A stretch of 64,000 bases of DNA from Anaerocolumna sp. AGMB13025 (GCF_029689925.1 NZ_CP121445.1:430001-494000); one strand, 5' to 3'; shown: positions 9,130 through 16,791, numbered from the stretch's first letter. Notes: a model not told the origin generated them from the letters alone. Numbers and translations: made by a program.

Positions 9130-9768
9130 ATGAAAGAAGTTATGAAAACATTTATAAAAGCAATTATGGCGGGAATTGCCATAAGTATCGGAGGAACCAT
9201 TTATTTAACCCTTGAAAACCATATAGCAGGAGCATTTTTATTTTCCATAGGGCTGTTTACTATATATACATTTGGTTTAAACCTGTATACAGGTAAGGTG
9301 TGTTACATACCCAATGAAAAACCAAGATTTTTATTAACGGTTTTGATCGTCATATTGGGCAATGCGGTTGGAACTGTGGGAACGGGATATTTATACCGGG
9401 GTACCAAACTGGTTAAACTGGTGGATCACACTTCGGAGCTGGTAAGTCTGAAGCTGTCAGATACTCTTTACAGCACGTTTATTATGGCTGTCTTCTGCGG
9501 TATTATGATGTGTATTGCAGTAATTGGCTTCCAGACTATAAAAGACAGCGTAGGCAAACATCTGGCTCTGATTCTTCCGATTATGGTGTTTATCCTGTCC
9601 GGTTTTGAACATAGTATTGCTGATATGTTTTATTTTTCCCTGGCAAATGCGTGGAATGGAAAAGCCTTCGTTTACATAATCGTAATTGCACTTGGTAATC
9701 TGGTAGGCGGGAGTTTACTGCCCCTTGCAATCCGGGTTCTTGATAATGAAAAATTAGGAAGTCATTAA
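9130..9768 (+). CDS. Formate/nitrite transporter (FNT) family channel
   Basis: A 212-residue integral membrane protein with about six hydrophobic segments and FNT-like sequence (IKAIMAGIAISIGGTIYL, and the repeat-half equivalent near HSIADMFYFSLA, which carries the conserved helix-break histidine region). FNT proteins are pentameric channels for formate, nitrite or hydrosulfide. It is shorter than the usual 250-280 residues, lacking part of the N- and C-terminal tails. The substrate is unknown, though the sulfur genes nearby make a hydrosulfide channel worth considering. The start may instead be ATG 9142, which has AAAGAAG upstream. The convergent regulator gene ends 8 bp downstream. Confidence 0.8.
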   Translation: MKEVMKTFIKAIMAGIAISIGGTIYLTLENHIAGAFLFSIGLFTIYTFGLNLYTGKVCYIPNEKPRFLLTVLIVILGNAVGTVGTGYLYRGTKLVKLVDHTSELVSLKLSDTLYSTFIMAVFCGIMMCIAVIGFQTIKDSVGKHLALILPIMVFILSGFEHSIADMFYFSLANAWNGKAFVYIIVIALGNLVGGSLLPLAIRVLDNEKLGSH

Positions 9769-9775
9769 TAACTAT

Positions 9776-10876
9776 CTATATCTGATAATCACGAATCTCA
9801 TTATTCCGATATTCCGTTGGACTGAAACCGTATATCTTCTTAAACTGTTTGGAAAAATAGTTAATATCTTTATAACCAAGCTGATAGCTGATCTCATAGA
9901 TCTTCTGGTCCGAATATTTAAACAGATATTCGGCGCGGGACATTTTGATAACTGTAATGTAATCATTAAAGTGGATTCCCGTCTTGGTAAAAAAGGTATT
10001 GCTTAAATAGGTATTATTAATAAAGAATCTGGAAGCCAGTACTTTTAATTTTAAGTCTGCTTCCGGATTTTCTAATATATAAGTAATTATATCTTTTAGG
10101 GTATTGTCATGAATCGGGGGATCAAGTTTCAGTATGAATTGAAGCAGGTAAGTGATTTTTCTGATATAAAAGGATTGAAAGGAATCGGTATTTCCTTCAT
10201 GGATATAATCGATTTCTTCAAAATAGTGTATATGAATAAAATAGGATAACCAGGTAAACTCTTGATAAACGGCAGAAATAATGTTGTGGTAAAGCTTCTT
10301 AATCATTAAGTCAGATTTGATTAAATTATCTTTCAGGGCCTCATAAACTTGTTCCAGGGTATTCTGGAATAAGGTAATCAGAGCAGTATCCTTTTCTTTA
10401 AAATAATGGATCAGCATTTTTTCTTCAGACACCGGATATGCCCAGAAATCTTCCTCTGTATCAGCGCCATTACTAAGAGACAGCTTATTAGCAGGCAGGG
10501 TATCCAAGTGTTTTCGGATCCTTTTTAAAAGTGGGATTAATTCTTTCTCACGGGCAGGTTTTACCAGATAATCAAAAGCTCCGTATATAATTCCCTGGCG
10601 GGCATACTGAAATTCGCTGAATTCGCTTAAGAGAATTACACAGGGGCATAGGTTTTCGTTCTGGATTTCATGAAGGAGCTGCAGTCCGTCAATGATAGGC
10701 ATACGGATATCCGTTATTACCAGGTCATAAGCAGTTTCATGCAGCAAATCCAGGGCCTGACGTCCGTTACCGGCTTTGCCCGTTATCTCAAATCCGGAGG
10801 GTTCTCCCCAGATATGCATTCTCTTTAATTCCAGTAAAAAGATTTCCCTGTCGTCCACGATCAGAGTCTTATACAT
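9776..10876 (-). CDS. Response regulator, receiver plus AraC-type DNA-binding domain
   Basis: 366 residues in YesN-like architecture. An N-terminal receiver carries VDDRE, the phospho-acceptor aspartate in DLVITDIRMP and the lysine in YLVKPA. A middle linker follows, then a C-terminal double helix-turn-helix of AraC type (ASRFFINNTYLSNTFFTKTG and YEISYQLGYKDINYFSKQFKK). It is the last gene of a three-gene minus-strand operon, 11 bp after the kinase gene, and is the kinase's presumed partner. Its targets are unknown; the divergent sulfite reductase operon or the nitrogenase-like operons are reasonable guesses from position only. Confidence 0.9.
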   Translation of the reverse strand: MYKTLIVDDREIFLLELKRMHIWGEPSGFEITGKAGNGRQALDLLHETAYDLVITDIRMPIIDGLQLLHEIQNENLCPCVILLSEFSEFQYARQGIIYGAFDYLVKPAREKELIPLLKRIRKHLDTLPANKLSLSNGADTEEDFWAYPVSEEKMLIHYFKEKDTALITLFQNTLEQVYEALKDNLIKSDLMIKKLYHNIISAVYQEFTWLSYFIHIHYFEEIDYIHEGNTDSFQSFYIRKITYLLQFILKLDPPIHDNTLKDIITYILENPEADLKLKVLASRFFINNTYLSNTFFTKTGIHFNDYITVIKMSRAEYLFKYSDQKIYEISYQLGYKDINYFSKQFKKIYGFSPTEYRNNEIRDYQI

Positions 10877-10887
10877 GGCTGCCTCCT

Positions 10888-11646
10888 TTATTTTAGAATA
10901 TCTTCCGGTGCTAGGGTAAAATAGGTGCAGGCGCCTTTACCGACTTCACCGGTAATCCTTACGCTGCCGCCTAAGCTTTCTATCATTTTCTTAACAAGGG
11001 CAAGACCTAATCCGCTGCCTTCAAAGTCATCCACCGAGTGCATTCTCTGAAACATTCCAAACAGCTTCTCTGAAAACTTCATATCAAAGCCCACACCGTT
11101 GTCTTTAATATAAAAGACAGATACCGTATCCTCCTGCCGGTATCCGGCGGTTATGATACCGGGATCTTTCCCCCGGGTAAATTTAAGGGAATTAGAAATA
11201 ATATTGGTAATAACCTGCTTCATTAAAAAACGGTCGGTAAGTATCATGGGAATTGTGCTTTCATATTCCAGTTTAATGGAGCTGCCTTGAAGATAGCTTC
11301 CCACAAGCTCTTCAAAAACCGCCTGGATCATATTCTTTAGATCCACAGGCTCCTTAATGGGCTCCATTTCCGCAAACCTGGTATAGTCTAAGAGCTTATT
11401 AATTAAACCAAGGGTATCGTTACAGATACCTCGGATATTCTCAATCAGTTCCACGCCATTTTCATCAATCTGTGCGCTATAGTCCTCCAGAAATATTCTG
11501 GCATAGCCGTCAATAGCACGAATCGGAGCCTTTATCTCGTGGGTGATGCTGGAGTTAAAAATCCTTAAATCATTGCTTGGCCTGGCTGACTCGGATATTT
11601 TATTTTCTGTTTTTTTCTCATCATCAAAGGTACTGATAATTATCAC
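10888..11646 (-). CDS. Cytosolic sensor histidine kinase core
   Basis: 252 residues with no membrane segment and almost no sensory part. The dimerisation/phospho-acceptor H-box THEIKAPIRAID comes near residue 35, followed by an ATPase domain with N-box (NIISNSLKF), G1 (DNGVGFD) and G2 (GSGLGLALVKKM). The start is GTG 11646, overlapping the JAMM gene stop as GTGA, so translation is likely coupled. With no sensor domain of its own, the signal could come from a partner protein, and coupling to a JAMM peptidase suggests that the sensed state relates to sulfur-carrier processing. That is inference. Confidence 0.88.
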   Translation of the reverse strand: MIIISTFDDEKKTENKISESARPSNDLRIFNSSITHEIKAPIRAIDGYARIFLEDYSAQIDENGVELIENIRGICNDTLGLINKLLDYTRFAEMEPIKEPVDLKNMIQAVFEELVGSYLQGSSIKLEYESTIPMILTDRFLMKQVITNIISNSLKFTRGKDPGIITAGYRQEDTVSVFYIKDNGVGFDMKFSEKLFGMFQRMHSVDDFEGSGLGLALVKKMIESLGGSVRITGEVGKGACTYFTLAPEDILK

Positions 11647-12053
11647 TCCACAACTAATTGGTCTATGTCTGCTGTTTTTTCTTTGATGTTAAAACTGTTA
11701 ATGACCGGATTATCCTTATCCTGCAAGGAAATTATAACATAGCTTAATTTCGGATCAAATGCAAGACGGATGTCCTCTTTAGAAGGCCTTGACGGAGTAG
11801 AAGGGTGGCTGTGAAAATTACCGATCAACTCTAAATTACTTTTCCGGATCTGGGATATAGCCTGAAATTGTTCCTTTACATCCATAGAAAAGTGTTCAGG
11901 ACTTTCGTCGATGTTCTTTAAATAATAAATCTGGGTAACTGTCTTAACTCCATCTGTTATGGTTCCTGCCAGTAAACCGCAGCTTTCATTGGGTAGACCA
12001 TTCCTGCAGTAGGCAAATAAATCTTTAATGTGTTCTTCCTTAAATATAATCAT
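11643..12053 (-). CDS. JAMM/MPN+ metallopeptidase, HcyD/Mec-like
   Basis: 136 residues with the full JAMM zinc signature: Glu23, then HSHPSTPSRPSKED with His81, His83, Ser91 and Asp94 (HxHx7Sx2D). Bacterial stand-alone JAMM proteins trim ubiquitin-like sulfur carriers: Mec releases cysteine from CysO in mycobacteria, and HcyD matures HcyS in Wolinella. The divergent operon encodes a ThiS-like carrier whose C-terminus is GGGC, so removal of a terminal residue to expose Gly-Gly is the obvious proposed job. It is the first gene of an operon with a kinase and a regulator, transcribed from a near-perfect promoter at 12173-12201. Confidence 0.88.
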   Translation of the reverse strand: MIIFKEEHIKDLFAYCRNGLPNESCGLLAGTITDGVKTVTQIYYLKNIDESPEHFSMDVKEQFQAISQIRKSNLELIGNFHSHPSTPSRPSKEDIRLAFDPKLSYVIISLQDKDNPVINSFNIKEKTADIDQLVVE

Positions 12054-12172
12054 GCGATTTCCCTCTAATTTTTATTATTATGTATATCATCAACAGCGAA
12101 AGCCGTTATGATATCAGAAGAATCTCATTAAAGTATATATACCCTGTAAACTTATAGGAATAATATAATTAA

Positions 12173-12201
12173 ACTATATAATGAGTTCTCCTTTCTGTCA
12201 A
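12173..12201 (-). promoter_or_regulatory. Sigma-A promoter of the JAMM-kinase-regulator operon
   Basis: On the minus strand TTGACA (12201-12196), a 17-bp spacer and TATAGT (12178-12173): close to consensus. It implies a leader of roughly 110 nt before the JAMM ATG. Confidence 0.75.
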
Positions 12202-12286
12202 TATTAAATACGTTATTTCAGAAAGAAAGTCAATTTCCCTATGGAAATGCTAAAGATTCTCTGCCTAAGACCTAAATATAGTCACA

Positions 12287-12315
12287 TTGTCAGAAAAGAT
12301 AGGGCATTCTATAAT
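12287..12315 (+). promoter_or_regulatory. Sigma-A promoter of the sulfite reductase operon
   Basis: TTGTCA (12287-12292), 17 bp, TATAAT (12310-12315). It lies back-to-back with the JAMM promoter about 86 bp away, allowing shared control of both operons. Confidence 0.75.
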
Positions 12316-12377
12316 GACAGTTATGAAGAAATAAAATGATGTCAGATATTTGCTTATGGCAGACAGGAGGGAAAACC

Positions 12378-13244
12378 ATGGATGAGCAGGCATATAAAGA
12401 GCTGAAAAAGGGCGGCTTTATGAGACAGATACAGGAGGAAAAATTTTCTCTGCGGTTAAGAGTGGTAGGCGGACAGTTAAAAGCCAATCAAATCGCAAAG
12501 ATAAGTGAAATAGCAGAAAAGTATGGACAGGGTTACATACATATGACCTCCAGACAGGGAGTTGAAATTCCCTTTATTGATTTTAAAGATATTAATGCGG
12601 TGAAGGAAGAACTGGCAGAAGTGGATTTACAGCCGGGAGCCTGCGGCCCCAGAGTAAGAACCATAACTGCCTGTCAGGGAAACGGCATCTGCCCCAGCGG
12701 GCTGATTGAAACCAGCAACCTGGCAAAAGAACTGGATGCAAAATATTTTGCAAAAGATCTGCCCCATAAATTTAAAATCGGAATTACCGGCTGCAAAAAT
12801 AACTGCCTGAAGGCAGAAGAGAATGACCTTGGAATTAAAGGCGGTATCTTGCCGGAATGGGAAGAAGAGGGCTGTACTTACTGCGGCCTTTGCGAAGCAG
12901 TCTGTCCGGCGAAAAGCATCTACGTGGATAAAGGAAATCAAAAGCTGGTGTTTGAAGAAGATAAGTGCATTTACTGCGGCAAATGTGTGAAATCCTGCCC
13001 TCTTGATAACTGGACAGGAGTCAGCGGGTATATTACCACGTTCGGCGGATTATTCGGTAATACCATTGCATTTGGAAAGCCGCTGCTTCCTTTGATTACA
13101 GAAAAGGAGACTTTATTCACGGTAATTGATACGGCCATAGAATTCTTTAAAGAACATGGAAAACAGGGCGAACGGTTCCGTTTTACCATTGACCGGACAG
13201 GTATTGATAAATTGAAGGAAAAGCTGGAAGAAGCAATAAAATGA
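12378..13244 (+). CDS. Small siroheme sulfite reductase-like protein with two ferredoxin 4Fe-4S motifs
   Basis: 288 residues. An N-terminal nitrite/sulfite reductase ferredoxin-like half domain is followed by the siroheme-4Fe-4S ligand cysteines (C99-x5-C105 and C139-x3-C143), then two classical 4Fe-4S motifs CTYCGLCEAVCP (from C166) and CIYCGKCVKSCP (from C197), and a short C-terminal domain. This is the architecture of low-molecular-weight sulfite reductases of anaerobes, which reduce sulfite to sulfide. It would supply sulfide to the TusA/E1/carrier genes downstream. ATG 12378 has AGGAGG 7 bp upstream and is preferred to ATG 12336, which has none. A siroheme supply is needed and is not encoded here. 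Confidence 0.85.
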   Translation: MDEQAYKELKKGGFMRQIQEEKFSLRLRVVGGQLKANQIAKISEIAEKYGQGYIHMTSRQGVEIPFIDFKDINAVKEELAEVDLQPGACGPRVRTITACQGNGICPSGLIETSNLAKELDAKYFAKDLPHKFKIGITGCKNNCLKAEENDLGIKGGILPEWEEEGCTYCGLCEAVCPAKSIYVDKGNQKLVFEEDKCIYCGKCVKSCPLDNWTGVSGYITTFGGLFGNTIAFGKPLLPLITEKETLFTVIDTAIEFFKEHGKQGERFRFTIDRTGIDKLKEKLEEAIK

Positions 13245-13276
13245 ATTTAGCCAAGTGCACCCAGAAAGGAGTCCAT

Positions 13277-13528
13277 ATGAGTGAAAGAAAACCGGATGGT
13301 TATGTTGATATAACAGATGTGGTCTGCCCCATAACTTTTGTTAAGACCAAAGTAGCATTAGAGGAACTGGAAAAAGGACAAATCCTTCAGATTAAACTAA
13401 AGGAAGGAGAACCCATCCAGAACGTACCCAGAAGTCTGAAAAATGAAAAACACAAGGTAATAAACCTTGAAAATAATAACGACGGTACCTATACCATAGA
13501 GGTTATTAAGGGCGGACTGGCGGAATGA
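13277..13528 (+). CDS. TusA/SirA-family sulfurtransferase
   Basis: 83 residues with the family motif DVVCPITFVKTK, whose Cys17-Pro18 carries persulfide sulfur. TusA-like proteins relay sulfur between desulfurases, sulfite reductase systems and carrier-dependent pathways. It sits 32 bp after the sulfite reductase gene, and AAAGGAG precedes ATG 13277. An upstream ATG (13241) overlapping the previous stop lacks a proper site. In the Wolinella homocysteine gene cluster a similar protein accompanies HcyS/HcyF/HcyD, which supports a sulfur-relay role here. Confidence 0.9.
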   Translation: MSERKPDGYVDITDVVCPITFVKTKVALEELEKGQILQIKLKEGEPIQNVPRSLKNEKHKVINLENNNDGTYTIEVIKGGLAE

Positions 13529-13557
13529 AAGAAAAGTAAGGGGGGAAGGGGATTGTA

Positions 13558-13956
13558 ATGCAGGAGATTAAAGTTTTAATCGTTGAAGAATTTAAATATA
13601 TTGCCGATTTGAATGTTCTGGAATTAAAGCGGGGGGGATTTCTGGTTGACAGCCAGTTTGTCAGCAGTGAGGAATCCATGATCCATGCCCTGGAGCAAAA
13701 AGATTGGGATATTATTTTATCGGACAATTCAACACCACATTTTAATGCAATCCAGGCTTTGTTTACCAGAAATAAGATATCACCCAAGACGCCTTTTATT
13801 ATAGTATCCGAAGATGTTTCCCCGGAAAGCATTAAGTTTGCAATGAAAAATGGGTGTTGTGCCTACCTGTTAAAAGAAAATCTTCACCAGCTTGCTATTC
13901 TGGTAAGAAATATCATAGGCAGGAATGTAGGGTATTCCCTGGTTAATCACGATTAG
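13558..13956 (+). CDS. Stand-alone response-regulator receiver domain
   Basis: 132 residues consisting only of a receiver fold: acidic pair in VLIVEEF, a presumed phospho-acceptor aspartate in IILSDNSTP, the threonine/serine position in FIIVSEDV and the lysine in YLLKEN. No output domain follows. It is embedded between tusA and the E1-like gene, unusual company for a receiver. It could be a phosphate sink or signal-input protein for the kinase encoded divergently (which has no sensor domain), or an allosteric partner of a sulfur-transfer enzyme. Start ATG 13558 follows a G-rich site (AAGGGGGG...). Confidence 0.8.
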   Translation: MQEIKVLIVEEFKYIADLNVLELKRGGFLVDSQFVSSEESMIHALEQKDWDIILSDNSTPHFNAIQALFTRNKISPKTPFIIVSEDVSPESIKFAMKNGCCAYLLKENLHQLAILVRNIIGRNVGYSLVNHD

Positions 13957-13983
13957 TGCCATAAAGCACGGATAGGAGTCCAT

Positions 13984-14811
13984 ATGAATTTTACAAACGC
14001 GCAACTTGAGCGTTACTCAAGACATATTATTTTAGAGGATGTCGGAGTAAAAGGACAGGAAAAGCTGTTAAACAGTAAGGTACTTATTATAGGCACCGGA
14101 GGTCTTGGTGCACCGGCTGCCCTGTATCTTGGAGCCGCAGGCATCGGAACCGTTGGTCTTGTTGACGGGGACACAGTGGATTTGTCCAATTTACAGCGTC
14201 AGGTCATTCACAGCACAGCGGATGTGGGTAAGGCAAAAGTTATCTCAGGGAAAGAGAGTATCAATGCCATCAATCCCGATGTGAAGGTGATTCCTTATCA
14301 GGAAAGGGCTACGGCTGATAATATAAAAGATATTATAAAGGATCAGGACTATGATTTTATTCTGGACGGAACGGATAACTTTCCGGTCAAGTTTCTAATT
14401 AATGATGCCTGTGTTATGCTAAAGAAACCATTTTCCCATGCAGGAATTATAAGATTCCAGGGTCAGACCATGACCTATGTGCCGGGTAAAGGCCCATGTT
14501 ACCGCTGTGTATTTAAGAATCCGCCGCCTCCGGATGTGGTTCCAACCTGTCAGCAGGCCGGTGTATTAGGGGTTATGGGTGGTGTCATTGGTACCATTCA
14601 GGCCACGGAAGCAATTAAATATATAACAGGTGCAGGCAGTTTACTTACCGGGTATCTGTTAACCTATGACGCGAAAAAGATGGAATTTCGCAAGGTAAAG
14701 CTTGCTCATGATAAAAACTGTGCGATATGCGGAGAAGACCCTTCAATTACCGAATTGATCGATTATGAAATTGCAGCCTGCAGTATCGCAGATAATAAAA
14801 AATTAGGATAA
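13984..14811 (+). CDS. E1-like ThiF/MoeB/HcyF-family activating enzyme
   Basis: 275 residues. The ATP-binding GTGGLG lies at 37-42, followed by the DGDTVDLSNLQRQ segment, the zinc cysteine pairs CYRC and CAIC, and the likely catalytic cysteine Cys189 in VVPTCQQAGVLG. It adenylates the C-terminal glycine of a ubiquitin-like sulfur carrier and can transfer sulfur to it. The carrier gene follows after 104 bp, and the TusA gene upstream is a likely sulfur donor. By sequence it could serve ThiS, MoaD or HcyS-type carriers; the JAMM/sulfite reductase context favours amino acid sulfuration over thiamin or molybdopterin. Confidence 0.9.
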   Translation: MNFTNAQLERYSRHIILEDVGVKGQEKLLNSKVLIIGTGGLGAPAALYLGAAGIGTVGLVDGDTVDLSNLQRQVIHSTADVGKAKVISGKESINAINPDVKVIPYQERATADNIKDIIKDQDYDFILDGTDNFPVKFLINDACVMLKKPFSHAGIIRFQGQTMTYVPGKGPCYRCVFKNPPPPDVVPTCQQAGVLGVMGGVIGTIQATEAIKYITGAGSLLTGYLLTYDAKKMEFRKVKLAHDKNCAICGEDPSITELIDYEIAACSIADNKKLG

Positions 14812-14915
14812 TAGAGTTATTCGGAGACTGGAAATCAACTATATTATTTACTGCTGCGTTTGAGGCTATCAGACAGTATACGGTATGAAAACCGGTATTA
14901 GAAAGGAGTTTTTAA

Positions 14916-15122
14916 ATGACGATTATTTTAAATGGCAAGGAGACTTCCTTTGAGGAGGAACTTACCATACAGGAACTTTTAGAGCAGGGATATGTGGAAA
15001 TGCAGGAATATGTAACGGTGCAGGTTAATGAAGATATTATTTCCCGTGCCGATTATGGAACCTATGTAATTAAGGACAAGGATGTTGTGGAATGTCTTTA
15101 TTATATGGGCGGTGGATGTTGA
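14916..15122 (+). CDS. ThiS/HcyS-like sulfur carrier ending in GGGC
   Basis: A 68-residue beta-grasp protein (TIILNGKETSFEEELTIQELL start, DVVECLYYMGGG end). ThiS and MoaD end in Gly-Gly, but this one ends Gly-Gly-Gly-Cys, with TGA directly after the Cys68 codon. The last residue would block adenylation by the E1-like enzyme unless removed. The divergent JAMM peptidase is the natural candidate, as in HcyS maturation. Alternatively the terminal cysteine is the product of sulfur transfer chemistry, as in CysO, although here it is gene-encoded. AGAAAGGAG precedes the ATG. Confidence 0.88.
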   Translation: MTIILNGKETSFEEELTIQELLEQGYVEMQEYVTVQVNEDIISRADYGTYVIKDKDVVECLYYMGGGC

Positions 15123-15274
15123 TAAATGAAAGCAAATTAATTAAACCTACAAAATTGATTTGAGTGTCATGTGTATTTTATGAATACGAGCGTAATATTT
15201 ACTATCGTAAATATATATTCAATTTTGCGTCGGCCTGCCGCGAAAACTGCTTATATTTTGTCAAGATTCTGGCC

Positions 15275-15302
15275 AAAAATCAAGCCGGCTGGCTTGATTT
15301 TT
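15275..15302 (+). terminator. Strong intrinsic terminator of the sulfur-carrier operon
   Basis: AAAAATCAAGCC - GGCT - GGCTTGATTTTT: a perfect 12-bp stem with a 4-base loop and terminal T-run, 152 bp after the carrier stop. Its symmetry would also terminate minus-strand transcripts. Confidence 0.85.
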
Positions 15303-15323
15303 GAGGCGTAACCAATAAAACGA

Positions 15324-15391
15324 AACTAACCAGACAACTGGAGGTTTTAGAAAGCAGAATGGTATTTTTCTGTCTTCTAAAACCTTTTTTT
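15324..15391 (+). promoter_or_regulatory. Leader element copy 1 (upstream of MTA/SAH nucleosidase)
   Basis: AACTAACC-AGACAACT-GGAGG followed by a terminator stem AGGTTTTAGAA...TTCTAAAACCT extended by GCAGAA/TTCTGT, then seven T. The first 29 bases are identical to copy 2 at 16699. CCAG-ACAA-CTGG can form a mini-hairpin, and CTAACC can alternatively pair with GGTTTTAG (two bulged U), which would break the terminator. This is a candidate riboswitch or protein-dependent antiterminator. Confidence 0.75.
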
Positions 15392-15554
15392 ATAATCCTA
15401 TTAACGAGGAATTTCGGGGATTTTTTAAGATAAATAGCCATAGAATTCAACATGATTAATTTATAATATTATTACATTGAAAAATCTGATTAGAAAGGCA
15501 GCCGTTTACTCGTTACAGATAACTGTAAAAAGTGCGGTATACAAAGGAGATAAT

Positions 15555-16316
15555 ATGAAAATCGGCATAATAGGTGCAATTGAAGAAGAAGTCAGACTTT
15601 TAATGGAGGAGATTGAAGTTCTGTCAGAGGAAACTATCGGAATGAGAACTTATTATACAGGAAATCTGTTTGGAAAACAGGTCATTCTGGTTTATTCCAG
15701 ATGCGGAAAAGTAGCGGCAGCCTCTACGGTTACTACTCTGATTGGGCATTTCGGAGTAGATTTAGTCTTGTTTACCGGAGTTGCAGGGGGTGGAAATCCA
15801 GAAAGAAAGATAGGGGATGTTGTAGTTGGGGGTAAATTATTGCAGCATGATATGGACTCCAGTGGAATACCAGGTGCGTTAAGATTTGAGATACCATTAC
15901 TTAAAAAGATTTATTTTGAAGCAGAACCGGCTTTACTGGCTAAAGCAGTAGAATCTGCAGGTTACTACATAAAGAATCAGATGCATAAAGAAATTGACGT
16001 ATCATTACTACAGGAATTCGATATAACTGTGCCTGCGGTAGTAGTTGGTACCATTGCAACCGGAGACCAGTTTATATCGGATAGAAATAAAATAAATACG
16101 TTGAATTCCCAGATCGATGATCTTCAATGCGTGGAAATGGAAGGTGCCGCCATAGCTCAGGTATGTTATGAATATGGTGTTGATTTCGTTGTGTTCCGGG
16201 TAATTTCAGATAATGCAGATGAGAATGCCCATTACAATATAAAACGGTTCTTAGAGAAAACGGCATCCTATTTAACACAGGGTATCATAAAGCAATTTGT
16301 CAGGGAGTTGGAGTAA
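15555..16316 (+). CDS. mtnN: 5'-methylthioadenosine/S-adenosylhomocysteine nucleosidase
   Basis: Hydrolyses the adenine from MTA, SAH and also 5'-deoxyadenosine, the by-product of radical SAM enzymes. The N-terminus MKIGIIGAIEEEV places the catalytic glutamate at residue 12, as in the E. coli enzyme. The purine-site segment FRVISDNADENA with its aspartate is present. At 253 residues it is slightly longer than usual, with extra sequence around residues 100-145. ATG 15555 has AAAGGAGA upstream; longer readings do not. It carries the same leader element as the nitrogenase-like operon, so it probably clears SAM by-products for the radical SAM proteins of this locus. Confidence 0.93.
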   Translation: MKIGIIGAIEEEVRLLMEEIEVLSEETIGMRTYYTGNLFGKQVILVYSRCGKVAAASTVTTLIGHFGVDLVLFTGVAGGGNPERKIGDVVVGGKLLQHDMDSSGIPGALRFEIPLLKKIYFEAEPALLAKAVESAGYYIKNQMHKEIDVSLLQEFDITVPAVVVGTIATGDQFISDRNKINTLNSQIDDLQCVEMEGAAIAQVCYEYGVDFVVFRVISDNADENAHYNIKRFLEKTASYLTQGIIKQFVRELE

Positions 16317-16336
16317 GCTATATATAAAATTATGCA

Positions 16337-16376
16337 AACCGGCTGCGGGTGTTGATTACAGCCGGTTAGTTTTTTC
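16337..16376 (+). terminator. Intrinsic terminator after mtnN
   Basis: AACCGGCTG and CAGCCGGTT form a 9-bp GC-rich stem with a 13-base loop, followed shortly by a run of T, 20 bp after the gene. Confidence 0.8.
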
Positions 16377-16552
16377 AATTATTTTATACCAAGCCTTACC
16401 CTCTTCGGTTCCTGTGCAAAGGTGAAGTCTTTAATCAATCATTAAAGATGATATGGTTACCATTATAATGGAAAAACCAATACGGCGAAACGGTATATAG
16501 CTAAGGGATAACAGCAGTACCGTAATATCTGATAATCTTTATCTGTAACTAG

Positions 16553-16610
16553 GAAAAAGTTTATAGGTTCCGGTAAGGTCATTGACATTTGAAAGGGGAA
16601 AACCTATAAT
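16553..16610 (+). promoter_or_regulatory. Consensus promoter with conserved upstream block, nitrogenase-like operon
   Basis: TTGACA (16582-16587), 17 bp, TATAAT (16605-16610): perfect consensus boxes. The segment from 16553 to the -35 box (GAAAAAGTTTAT.GGTTCCGGTAAGGT) is repeated with few changes upstream of the promoter at 27375, so it is a likely operator or activator site shared by the two units. Confidence 0.85.
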
Positions 16611-16698
16611 CAACTTCATAAATTCGACCTATGAAGATAGTAGAAGTTATTGAAAGCTTAATGGAAAGCTTAGATTCAGAAAATAGAAGAAAGAATAA

Positions 16699-16773
16699 AA
16701 CTAACCAGACAACTGGAGGTTTTAGAAGCAGAGATAAGGAAAGGAGATTCTGCGTTCTAAAGCCTCCTTTTTT
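16699..16773 (+). promoter_or_regulatory. Leader element copy 2 (nitrogenase-like operon)
   Basis: The same AACTAACC...CTGGAGG module as copy 1, with a stem GGAGGTTTTAGAA-GCAGA against TCTGCGTTCTAAAGCCTCC and a T-run ending 18 bp before the nifH-like ATG. The stem is covaried relative to copy 1 (extended GGAGG/CCTCC arm), which argues for selection on RNA structure. It sits about 83 nt after the predicted transcription start. Confidence 0.85.
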
Positions 16774-16791
16774 ATTAAAGGAGAATAGGAA

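Larger units (their letters stand above)
15123..15554. other. Regulatory intergenic region between the carrier gene and the nucleosidase gene
   Basis: 432 bp. It contains an AT-rich palindrome TATTTAC-tatc-GTAAATA near 15196-15213, the terminator at 15275-15302, and the first copy of the repeated leader element at 15324-15391. A TATAAT lies at about 15462 without a good -35 box. The promoter that transcribes the leader element is not obvious. Confidence 0.45.
16317..16791. other. Intergenic region upstream of the nitrogenase-like operon
   Basis: 475 bp holding, in order, the nucleosidase terminator, a shared upstream block, a consensus promoter and leader element copy 2, each listed separately. 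No ORF is credible here. Confidence 0.6.

Noticed and set aside
13984..15122. Thiamin (ThiF/ThiS) or molybdopterin (MoeB/MoaD) operon
   Set aside because: No thiG, thiH, thiC, moaA, moaC or moaE gene accompanies them, whereas sulfite reductase, TusA and JAMM genes do.
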